Origin: Bugulina stolonifera
Taxonomy: Eukaryota > Bryozoa > Gymnolaemata > Cheilostomatida > Bugulidae
Assembly: GCA_935421135.1 (NCBI GenBank)
Contig: OW285196.1
Coordinates: forward strand, 15,125,001-15,189,000
Direction: 5' to 3'
DNA length: 64,000 nucleotides
Under the pieces are notes generated by a model, which searched no databases, had not been told where the DNA came from, and worked only from the letters and a program-made list of their open reading frames with translations. Below, piece by piece: positions 50,001 through 59,572 of this stretch (its first letter is position 1; every line of letters starts with the position of its first letter). Made by a program: the position numbers and the translations under genes.

Positions 50001-53000
50001 CTCTCTCTATACAACTTATATAAAAAAAGTGCCGTTTAGGGTGTCTTCATCAAAAATTTGTCCTAGGGCAGCACTTTAGCGCATCGCGCGATGCATCATG
50101 GGAAGGAGAAATATGTTGAGAGCACAACTCTGAAACACATGACTTTGCTGCTGCCTTCATTTTGACACAAAACTAGATTTGCTGAGCAGGGTAATTAGTG
50201 AGAGGGATCCTTTAATGTTATATTGTGTTGAATGTAATGAAGATATCCTTCTTCCTGCTAGTGTAGAAAAGAAATGACCACTGTCGTAGTCTTGTTGTGG
50301 GCTAGCTAAATACATGTAAGCTAGGAAAAAAGCCCTGAAACAAAGCTGCAGCCTACCCTATTGTTTCCTTATCTTCACTGATCAAGGAAACATAACTCCA
50401 AGACTAATCAAAGAAAAGATAATTTTGTTCCAAAATTATTGCATATTTTATTATTGTGGTGTATTTTGTATTGTATTTTGTATTGAAGTTATAGTCTTAC
50501 TCTTTATTTTGTCTACAGCCATGAATGACACCAGAGTCTGCAACTACAAAGACATGTTCGTGTGCTCTAAAGGAGCAGAAGGTAAGTCTATACTTGTGTA
50601 TTTCTGAGAAATATTTACTGTAAGGTAAAGAACCAGTATTACACTAACATGTCTCACAGAGTATCACCTGTTATGAATGTTACATCAGCTTGAGTTTTGG
50701 TATTCCACCAGCTGAGTTCCTCAATGCAGCCGAGAATCTTGAAGCTTGTAACTGTAAATCAACATGCAAGGAAGTGATTTATACTGCGAGAACTTCTACC
50801 TACAAGTTCCCTAGTCAGCAGTATATGAAAAGGGCTAATTCTTCTAGTAAGTTAAGAAATTTTTAACTTGGGATCACCATTTTTAGAGATATTGGCTCAT
50901 TAGTTGCATGAATGTATATGATAACGTAGGTACTGAGGCTATCACTATCTTACATCTTGACTACTAGCTACTGAGGCTATCACTATCTTACATCTTGACT
51001 ACTAAGAACTTAGGCTATCAATTCACTATCTTACATCTTGACTACTAGGTACTGAGGCTATCACTATCTTACATCTTGACTACTACATGTAGGTACTGAG
51101 GACATGAGTATTTTACTACTAGGTAATCTTCAGTGTAGAGTACAGTCACACAATAATGCACTGTACGTACATGCAAATCAAGCAGCAACAAGTTGGGATT
51201 AAAACTGTACCAAGCCCTGTAGCGATTCCACTTTGTATCTTATTGTAAAATGACAAGATTTAACTAGTCACTACCTGCATGTCTATGGTTGTACCTACCT
51301 GCATGTCTATGGCTGTCACTACCTGCATGTCTATGGCTGTACCTACCTGTATGTCTATGGCTGTACCTACCTGCATGTCTATAGTTGTACCTACCTGCAT
51401 GTCTATGGTTGTACCTACCTGTATGTCTATGGTTGTACCTACCTGTATACATGTCTATGGTTGTACCTACCTGTATACATGTCTATCGGCTGTACTTATG
51501 TTTCAGTATCAGTGGAGTATATGAGGAATAACATGGTGTTTTTGACGCTGTCTTACGGCCAGATGTCATATGAGATATTGGATGAAGAACGGGCATACAC
51601 AATTACAGATCTGATAGGTAGGGTATACACAGTCGTAGATCTGATAGGTAGGGTGTACACAGTCGTAGATCTGATAGGTAGGGTATACACAGTCATAGAT
51701 CTGATAGGTAGGGTATACACAGTCGTAGATCTGATAGGTAGGGTATACACAGTTGTAGATCTGATAGGTAGGGTATACACAGTTGTAGATCTGATAGGTA
51801 GGGTGTACACAGTCATAGATATGATAGGTAGGGTATACACAGTTGTAGATCTGATAGATAGGGTATACACAGTTGTAGATCTGATAGGTAGGGTGTACAC
51901 AGTCATAGATCTGATAGGTAGGGTATACACAGTTGTAGATCTGATAGGTAGGGTATACACAGTCGTAGATCTGATAGGTAGGGTATACACAGTTGTAGAT
52001 CTGATAGGTAGGGTATACACAGTTGTAGATCTGATAGGTAGGGTGTACACAGTCATAGATATGATAGGTAGGGTATACACAGTCGTAGATCTGATAGGTA
52101 GGGTATACACAGTTGTAGATCTGATAGGTAGGGTGTACACAGTCATAGATATGATATGTAGGGTATACACAGTCGTAGATCTGATAGGTAGGGTGTACAC
52201 AGTTGTAGATCTGATAGGTAGGGTATACACAGTCGTAGATCTGATAGGTAGGGTATACACAGTCATAGATCTGATAGGTAGGGTATACACAGTCATAGAT
52301 CTGATAGGTAGGGTGTACACAGTCATAGATATGATAGGTAGAGTATACACAGTTGTAGATCTGATAGGTAGGGTATACACAGTCATAGATCTGATAGGTA
52401 GGGTATACACAGTCATAGATATGATAAGTAGGGTATACACAGTCGTAGATCTGATAGGTAGGGTGTACACAGTCGTAGATTTGATAGGTAGGGTATACAC
52501 AGTTGTAGATCTGATAGGTAGGGTATACACAGTTGTAGATATGATAGGTAGGGTATACACAGTCATAGATCTGATAGGTAGGGTATACACAGTCATAGAT
52601 CTGATAGGTAGGGTATACACAGTCATAGATCTGATAGGTAGGGTATACACAGTCATAGATATGATAGGTAGGGTATACACAGTCGTAGATCTGATAGGTA
52701 GGGTATACACAGTCATAGATCTGATAGGTAGGGTATACACAGTCGTAGATCTGATAGGTAGGGTATACACAGTCGTAGATCTGATAGGTAGGGTATACAC
52801 AGTCATAGATCTGATAGGTAGGGTATACACAGTCATAGATATGATAGGTAGGGTATACACAGTCGTAGATCTGATAGGTAGGGTATACACAGTCATAGAT
52901 CTGATAGGTAGGGTATACACAGTCATAGATATGATAGGTAGGGTATACACAGTCGTAGATCTGATAGGTAGGGTGTACACAGTCGTAGATCTGATAGGTA

Positions 53001-54227
53001 GGGTATACACAGTCATAGATCTGATAGGTAGGGTGTACACAGTCATAGATATGATAGGTAGAGTATACACAGTTGTAGATCTGATAGGTAGGGTATACAC
53101 AGTCATAGATCTGATAGGTAGGGTATACACAGTCATAGATATGATAGGTAGGGTATACACAGTCGTAGATCTGATAGGTAGGGTATACACAGTCGTAGAT
53201 CTGATAGGTAGGGTGTACACAGTCGTAGATCTGATAGGTAGGGTATACACAGTTGTAGATCTGATAGGTAGGGTATACACAGTTGTAGATATGATAGGTA
53301 GGGTATACACAGTCATAGATCTGATAGGTAGGGTATACACAGTCATAGATCTGATAGGTAGGGTATACACAGTCATAGATCTGATAGGTAGGGTATACAC
53401 AGTCATAGATATGATAGGTAGGGTATACACAGTCGTAGATCTGATAGGTAGGGTATACACAGTCATAGATCTGATAGGTAGGGTATACACAGTCGTAGAT
53501 CTGATAGGTAGGGTATACACAGTCGTAGATCTGATAGGTAGGGTATACACAGTCATAGATCTGATAGGTAGGGTATACACAGTCATAGATATGATAGGTA
53601 GGGTATACACAGTCGTAGATCTGATAGGTAGGGTATACACAGTCATAGATCTGATAGGTAGGGTATACACAGTCATAGATATGATAGGTAGGGTATACAC
53701 AGTCGTAGATCTGATAGGTAGGGTGTACACAGTCGTAGATCTGATAGGTAGGGTATACACAGTCATAGATCTGATAGGTAGGGTGTACACAGTCATAGAT
53801 ATGATAGGTAGAGTATACACAGTTGTAGATCTGATAGGTAGGGTATACACAGTCATAGATCTGATAGGTAGGGTATACACAGTCATAGATATGATAGGTA
53901 GGGTATACACAGTCGTAGATCTGATAGGTAGGGTATACACAGTTGTAGATCTGATAAGTAGAGTACACTCAGTTGTAGATTTAGTCGTAGTTTTATTATG
54001 ACTGCGTGTAAATGGCTTAGAATGCTCTATTTGATTATATAGCAAATCTTGGAGGAACACTAGGGGTGTGTCTTGGAGCCAGTATCCTGTCAATCATTGA
54101 AGTTATAGAGTTCTGTATAATCAGCCTGTCCAGGTATTTAACTAAATGCAATGTTCAAAAGGAGAGGACAACTTCTACAAAGATAGTGCCTGTTGAATCT
54201 GCTAAAGCAGGATGGGTTGTTGATTAA
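41085..54227 (+). CDS. DEG/ENaC/ASIC-family sodium channel subunit, copy B
   Basis: Eleven exons: 41085-41191, 41806-41935, 42306-42451, 42821-43002, 43459-43595, 44491-44589, 44923-45088, 50519-50581, 50712-50846, 51507-51617 and 54043-54227 (stop), 486 aa with all phases matching. Features: His-Gly gating motif (SGIHGVRYL); TM1 (IWLFFIGVALGYLLAASYLF); LPTVTICN after it; Cys-rich extracellular region (PPADQSDCFD, CYMECKTSYVTNKCGCRDVLYP, CNCKSTCKE); ANLGGTLGVCLGASILSIIEVIEF, the pore helix with the GAS filter; and a short cytosolic tail. It should form or join a trimeric cation channel at the cell surface. It is a divergent head-to-head paralog of copy A with the same intron positions. Exon 10 ends inside the first unit of a 30-bp tandem array, giving many candidate donors (see findings). 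Intron 5 holds a solo LTR, and intron 7 (5.4 kb) a possible large transposon. Confidence 0.93.
41381..41561. mobile_element. Foldback (palindromic) MITE, 181 bp
   Basis: The whole element is an imperfect inverted repeat: TAAATAGTAGTACAAGACGC at the left pairs with TAAATAGTAGTACGAGACAC read inward from the right, and pairing continues through TTATTTCGATTTATTACCTA and AAGTAACATC-TCAGAGG to a short loop. It lies in intron 1 of channel copy B. Target duplication not resolved. Confidence 0.7.
44057..44480 (+). mobile_element. Solo LTR related to the 30995 retrotransposon
   Basis: 424 bp beginning TGTAATGGTA and ending ACCATTACA, with clear matches to the full element (AGAGGCCCGACCTCTCAGAA, CCCGACCTATTTTGGGTCGG, GGGTCGTCTTTGGTAGT, CCACTCATAGGCACTTCATT). 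It lacks the hairpin, TATA box and AATAAA part. It sits in intron 5 of channel copy B with its right end only 10 nt before the exon 6 acceptor. Confidence 0.85.
45352..50217. mobile_element. Possible large TTAA-flanked element in channel B intron 7
   Basis: TTAA followed by AGGACCCCTCTCACC near 45352, and GTGAGAGGGATCCT followed by TTAA near 50200, form matching ends (about 15 bp, one or two mismatches) with TTAA on both sides, as for piggyBac-type elements. The 4.8 kb between them has no long ORF and no recognised transposase; a G16 run (48952-48967) and a GCATCGCGCGATGC palindrome (about 50083-50096) were noted. If this is real, it accounts for most of the difference from normal intron size. 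Confidence 0.45.
50929..51112. repeat. About 38-bp tandem repeat, 4-5 copies
   Basis: Units with GGCTATCACTATCTTACATC then TTGACTACTAGGTACTGA, in intron 9 of channel copy B. Confidence 0.85.
51270..51494. repeat. 24-bp minisatellite, about 9 copies
   Basis: Unit CTGCATGTCTATGGTTGTAC plus CTAC, in intron 9 of channel copy B, ending about 12 bp before the exon 10 acceptor (TTTCAG at 51501-51506). Confidence 0.9.
51598..53990 (+). repeat. 30-bp array of about 79 copies built from an exon end and its splice donor
   Basis: Unit GATCTGATAGGTAGGGTATA plus CACAGTCGTA (variants C/T/A at few sites). The first GATCTGATAG is the last coding sequence of channel B exon 10 and GTAGGG is its donor. For about 2.4 kb no unit gains or loses a base, so the frame of exon 10 stays open as repeats of DLIGRVYTVV up to a TGA at 53999-54001. 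Internal blocks repeat at higher order: the rare unit pair at 52501-52560 recurs 750 bp later at 53251-53310. The opposite strand is also open in two frames, which follows from repeat purity. Confidence 0.95.
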
Positions 54228-54726
54228 CTCTCCAGGAAGAGTAAACTGTCTCCCTTACAGTAGAGGAGTTATTCAAGAGACACAGCACTGGTAACAGTGG
54301 GAAATCTCTTGGACTATAATATTTTTATATGCATTGCACCCAATGTAGATATAATTATTAAAAAATATTAGTGGGAGCTAGTATGTTAATTATGGATAGT
54401 AAAATAAAACGAATTTTCATTTTTATTTTTCTTTCAATGCTCGGCTCATCCGAACGTCATCATCAGAGGATAATAATGAAGTTGCGGACAATTAAGGGCT
54501 ACTTTATATACTAGCTAAGTACGTCAAGGATATGTAATGATAATAGGATACATTACTAAGAAGGAACATGGACATTGCTGATAGAACAGAAGTTAAACAA
54601 TGGCCATACGAGAAAATAACATTTCTGAAACATTTACTGTATGTTGCTAATTCTGCTAACATAGCATAATGTTGTCATTATTATACAATTTTCCCAAATT
54701 TCAAGCTGAATAAGTATAATATCATC
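54228..54726. other. 3' flank of channel copy B
   Basis: Includes an AATAAA-like AAAATAAAAC near 54400 as a possible polyadenylation signal. No gene seen. Confidence 0.4.
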
Positions 54727-56055
54727 ATTTATTAGCTTTACCTTTCTTTATGAGGCAGGTAGAGCTGTCAGTTTTACTGCTGTTATGATCGATTACCACC
54801 AGTGCTCAAAGTGTACCGGCTCGGTCAGGCTCGGCGGGCCTGTAAGAAATCATCATGGCTTTCTTCTAGGCTCGCCGAGCCCTAACAATATAATGCGCCA
54901 AAGTTGGGATTTCCCATACGCAGATGCTGGGAAAGTCGAAAACAATCAAGAGTCTGGCACGTTGCTCATATGAAATCGCGTGATAGTATTAGTTTAACGA
55001 CAAAGCTAAGGGCGCAGCAATGCTGAGTAAATCCCCTTTTTGTCCTCGTGACAAGCAAGTGTAAATAGCTAGACCTCTCAGTGCAGGGAACAGCTTATGC
55101 TTTATTTCCGGAACAAGTTGAACTTGTTTTCTTTCCATACTCTTGAGTTTCAATCAGTAAATTACTAATTATTTTTCACCGAAAACTATTGTAGCAGCTG
55201 CTCTTTATGCAATCAAGTTTGCAAAGCTGGTTAACTAAGTGAGTCAGTCGTTTTTAAAGTTCCAAAATGTTCTATGGGGCCCTGTGTACTATCTAATTTT
55301 CTTTTGTGATTTTTTTTGGTAGTCATCATGATCATCCTTATGATGAGATGAGCAAATTGGATAATCAATCATAATGATGATGATCATCATCATATGATGT
55401 ATAAATATTAATATAATTATGATAATAATAATAAAATTATCATTGTTGTTAGAATAATGATGATAATAGTAATTATTATTATTAAATTATTGCTAATAAT
55501 AAAAACAGTTATAGTAATAGTGGTTGTAGTAATGTAGGCCTACTGTAGTGGTAGAAGTCAACGGCAATTTGTAAGGCTGCTGGCAGATGAGCTAGCAATA
55601 TTTGTTTGGTGGCTGTCCTGAGTTTTTGTCACTTTATGTAATTTTTATTAATAATAAAAAATGCCCTTTTTGATAAACTATTATTATTATTAATGATATA
55701 TGATGGTTATTATTATGAAAATTTTAATATTAATATTAAATATTAATTCATCTTCCAAATAAGTCATATCTTGCCCCTAATATATACTTCAGCTTGCTTG
55801 TAAGATGTTGAACTTTTGAAATTTTCCGCTGCGCGGGCTAGGTGGGGGGCGCCCGCACCCCACCCCCCGCACCCCCCTCCCACCCTACATGTATATCAGA
55901 GCCTGTAAGAACTCCCATACACTTTGAGCACTGATTACCACAACACATTATAATCCCACATAATAATCAAAGCTAATACATTGTCATTATCAATCATAAC
56001 AGGAGTAGAACTGACAGCTTTACCTGCGTCATAAAGAAAAGTAAAGCTAATAAAT
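54727..56055. mobile_element. Element with long terminal inverted repeats
   Basis: The left end ATTTATTAGCTTTACCTTTC matches the right end read inward, ATTTATTAGCTTTACTTTTC, and the match continues for 45 bp with three mismatches, then on through the AGTGCTCAAAGTGTA segment. About 1.33 kb, no transposase. The interior has a hairpin GGCTCGGCGGGCC/GGCTCGCCGAGCC and a GC-rich patch at about 55826-55885 (GGGGGGCGCCCGCACCCC) unlike the AT-rich surroundings. No clean target duplication seen. Confidence 0.65.
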
Positions 56056-57730
56056 CAGCATCATCATCAACGCTATAGCTATAGTTGATGTTGCTATTAA
56101 ATTGTTGTGAAATTCAAATATTCTAATGTGACATACCTGGTAGAGTAGGCTACACCATAATGATGTAAACTGTACATAAACTTTGCAGGTAAATGATGCA
56201 GTAGTCCTGGTTTATTATTGTTATTCCATAATTTAAATTTTAACTTAGCTTTAGTTGCCAAGTTGTACCTCTCAAACAGTATTTGACCATGTTGGTAATA
56301 TGCTGTATTTTAATATTTACATTTCAAGCATTAAAATTTATGTGATTGAATAATTTACATGACTTGTTAGAGATTCTACATAATAATAATATAATACAAA
56401 TACATTTGAAGTGATTTACTGTCACAGAGACTGGCTGTTATACATATAAATACATGTAACTGAAGTTCAAAACAACCTCTTCATAAACATGTTGATTAAA
56501 TGGACACAGTCTATGATGCACCACCACTGAGCTGGTGCACCTTCAAAGTCTAGTTTTATTTGCTCATTGAATATCACATGAGTGAGACCGTGCCCAGGGT
56601 ATCTGCAGCTAAACATAACATATATACAAGCATGTGCGTAACATGTGTATGTGTGTGATACATACTATACAAGTGAGATACACATGGTGTACAATGTACA
56701 TCTGTATAATGTATACAATATTGCATGTGTGTACAGTTTACTGCCGTTATCAGATATGACTTTCTTTCAGCTTACTGCAACAGTTTTTGTTTATCACAGC
56801 AACATTCTAACATTTTTCTCTTATACTAGATGGCCAGGAACAGAGTTATAAAAACACATTTAAAATATTATTACAACACAGTTTGGGACGATGGGAAACC
56901 TTCCTAGTTTCAAGATCGTGGCCGTGTCTTACTTGTCAGCTAATAGACTATACAGCACTAGTAATTTATAACGTTTTAATGCATGTACATGTATATATGT
57001 AAGTTGGAATTTTGTTTATGCGGTGTGCAACTTACATTTAATTCTAACATATTGAGGTAAAGTGCTCTTAAGAATTTACCAGTACAGTAACTGTAAATCT
57101 ACATGCATATTTTTAACCAGATGTCCGTTAATACTCCAGATTATAATAAAATAAACATAATTTTTTCAATTAGGCGCTCAATAACATTTTCACATGTTGT
57201 ACAATCATGTACGCTACCAATACAAATTATGATAAATTGTATCACCATTATAACAATACAATAATAATATTAATTCTATATAATTACTCTGTACATCAAA
57301 ATCATCTCATTATAGCAGCTAGGATGACTTATAGGTGAGTGATTAAGTGTTAGCATTTGTTGGCAATCATTTGCTGTGAATATTATAAGTATTGTGAAGC
57401 ATTCTAGTGGTGCATGTACGTGTGTACAGGAAGTGTCGGCTACTACATGTATAGTAGCAGGCACTAATTCATACTTGATATGGGTGCGGTGCAGTGCGGT
57501 ACGGTGCGGTACGGTGCGGTACGGTGCGGTACGGTGCGGTACGGTGCGGTACGGTGCGGTACGGTGCGGTACGGTACGGTACGGTACGGTACGGTACGGT
57601 ACAGTACAGTACACTTACATGAAATTTGCTGGCAATAATTTACTATAAATATTGACTGCCATTTTATCTATTGGCAACAGACACTAATTCATACTTGATA
57701 TGGGGATGCTCATAAATTATACAACTGAGG
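56056..57730. other. Intergenic region
   Basis: AT-rich, no coding exon recognised. Ends in the promoter of the small secreted-peptide gene. Confidence 0.5.
57487..57612. repeat. ACGGTGCGGT / ACGGT tandem repeat
   Basis: About eight copies of the 10-bp unit ACGGTGCGGT that decay into the 5-bp unit ACGGT and then ACAGT. It lies 120 bp upstream of the TATA box of the peptide gene. Confidence 0.92.
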
Positions 57731-57732
57731 AG

Positions 57733-57740
57733 TATATAAG
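57733..57740 (+). promoter_or_regulatory. TATA box of the secreted-peptide gene
   Basis: TATATAAG about 30 bp upstream of a probable noncoding first exon (about 57764-57809) that ends in the donor CAGAG|GTAAGTAAG; the next acceptor TTTCTAG (58001-58007) leads to the coding exon. Confidence 0.6.
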
Positions 57741-58023
57741 AGAGTTCATTGTGTGTATCAACCCATTCCACTCAGAGAGAGACAGTTGAACTATATACAC
57801 TATACAGAGGTAAGTAAGTCCACTATTACCAGGTAACAATATTGGTATTACTTTACTCAAACTAGATTAATAAATACGGTCATAGATATGATCAGTGGTA
57901 CTGTAGAATAGTAATGTAGCATACATGTGCTGTGTAGACCTACAGTATATATATTGTATGACTGAGATGATGTATTCCATAACCATCTGCTATGTGACTA
58001 TTTCTAGAATAACTTGGATAAAC

Positions 58024-58503
58024 ATGAAGTTCTTTATCATTGCTGTTTGGCTGTTCTGTGCTATTGTCTCCTTTGATACAGTATATGGTGGTAAGTACAT
58101 GTAGATATACTCATTTGATACAGTATATGGTGGTAAGTACATGTAGATATACTCCTTTGATACAGTATATGGTGGTAAGTACATGTAGATATACTCCTTT
58201 GATACAGTATATGGTGTTAAGTACATGTACAATGTAGATACACACCTTTTATACAGTACATGGTGGTAAGTACATGTAGTATATCACTCGAATTAGTAAA
58301 GTTTGGAATTAAAATACATTCTTTACAGTACAAGTACATGCACTGTAGCTCTAATAATTATTTTCATTTTACATTCAGGGTGTATCCAAGATTGCATTGC
58401 ATTGCACTGCGGACAAGCACCTGCTCCACCAACATGTGTAGATGGAGAACTCTCCAGTTGTGAAAGAAAGTGTCGGCCAAGTACCACTCCACCTCCTAGA
58501 TAA
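58024..58503 (+). CDS. Small secreted six-cysteine peptide, 63 aa
   Basis: Coding exons 58024-58090 and 58379-58503 join in phase 1. Residues 1-20 form a signal peptide (MKFFIIAVWLFCAIVSFDTV). The mature part has six cysteines spaced C-x3-C-x4-C-x8-C-x7-C-x3-C (CIQDC, LHC, CVDGELSSCERKC), enough for three disulfides, then a short STTPPPR tail. This fits a secreted disulfide-rich peptide (host-defence, toxin-like or signalling); I do not recognise a named family. Directly after the stop, another frame encodes a Thr-rich run (ITTTTKTPTTTTSTTPTS) to 58598, suggesting that the protein once had, or by other splicing still has, a mucin-like tail lost by a small frameshift. AATAAA at 58634-58639 is the likely polyadenylation signal. 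TATA box, leader exon and signal peptide all support a real gene. Confidence 0.75.
58071..58282 (+). repeat. 42-bp tandem repeat of the signal-exon end and its splice donor
   Basis: About five copies; each carries GATACAGTATATGGTG|GTAAGTACATG, the last codons of the signal-peptide exon with its donor. The first four copies start exactly 42 bp apart (58075, 58117, 58159, 58201). Each unit has an in-frame TAG after the donor, so only the first donor gives the six-Cys peptide. Confidence 0.9.
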
Positions 58504-58639
58504 CTACCACTACTAAAACCCCTACTACCACTACATCTACTACTCCTACATCTACTACCACTACGACTACAACTTCAAAATCATTCACTGATACATAGCA
58601 ATCTCCTTTCTAGTGCTTTAGAATTTCAAAAACAATAAA

Positions 58640-59572
58640 GCAAGCATATAATTATTATCTGTTTATGACGTGTCCTTTTGCTAACTGTCAACTTTGGTAT
58701 ACATACAGAGTATATAATTCTCTGTATCTATTTAATTCTATGCATTGAATCTTTTCTGTGGATGTGTCTTTTTAATGCTAATAAATAATCATAGTAATAA
58801 GCTATATGAGACTGAATTGCTGAAATTTAGTTATAGCTACTACTACTGCTACTACTGTATGTTTAGTGGTGAGGTATTAAAAGACGATTGCGCTAATAAA
58901 TTAATAATAGCAGTAGACAACTGCCACCAATTTTGTGGCTAAATTCCTTGCATTTGAAGCATGCAACCAATATTGTAAAATTTTCAAACTATCAGTAAAC
59001 TGCCAATGATCAAGCTAGGCAAGAGTGATAGTCTTGCTAGTTTACTTGGAAGTTTACTATGTATTAACAATAACATTTGGATGAATCTTGACACAACACT
59101 GCCTATAGTATATTTTTCTGTCTATTGAAGTAGAAAAAATTACTGGAATCTCTACCACAAAGAAAGTAGTTACAAATTCCATACCTTGTATCTCTCATGC
59201 ATTGTATCTCTCATGCATTGAATCTATTCTGAACATTACATAGTGTACCAATAATAGATTGTACCAAGTTAAACATTATTCTGCTACATAACCTGTATAA
59301 TACCTTTACTTTAAACTGATATCTACTGCAAAAAACTAATAATGATACCAACAGCTACATGTATATTACATTGTAGCTGCATGTGGCGCAGTTACATGTA
59401 CATGTATTTAGTCACACATCCAATAAACTTTTTCTACTGTATGTACAAAATAGTGTAAGCATCAGCATGCTTTGGGTAGAGAGTTGTGCTGACAATGACC
59501 TACACCAACCAAATGATTGTTGTTATAACTACACCCATTGTTCAGTCTTCTGGTTAGTAACAATACATTAAG
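58640..59572. other. Intergenic region upstream of the EGFR-like gene
   Basis: AT-rich; no coding exon or repeat recognised beyond short ACATGTA palindromes, which are common throughout the window. Confidence 0.45.

Noticed and set aside
51598..53990. CRISPR-like array
   Set aside because: Units are contiguous with no spacers, and the context is an intron-bearing animal gene. The same holds for the other minisatellites.
51553..54093. Minus-strand ORFs of 800 and 846 codons
   Set aside because: Reverse translations of the 30-bp array (repeats of MTVYTLPIRS type); no start context, no unique sequence, and opposite to a well-supported gene.
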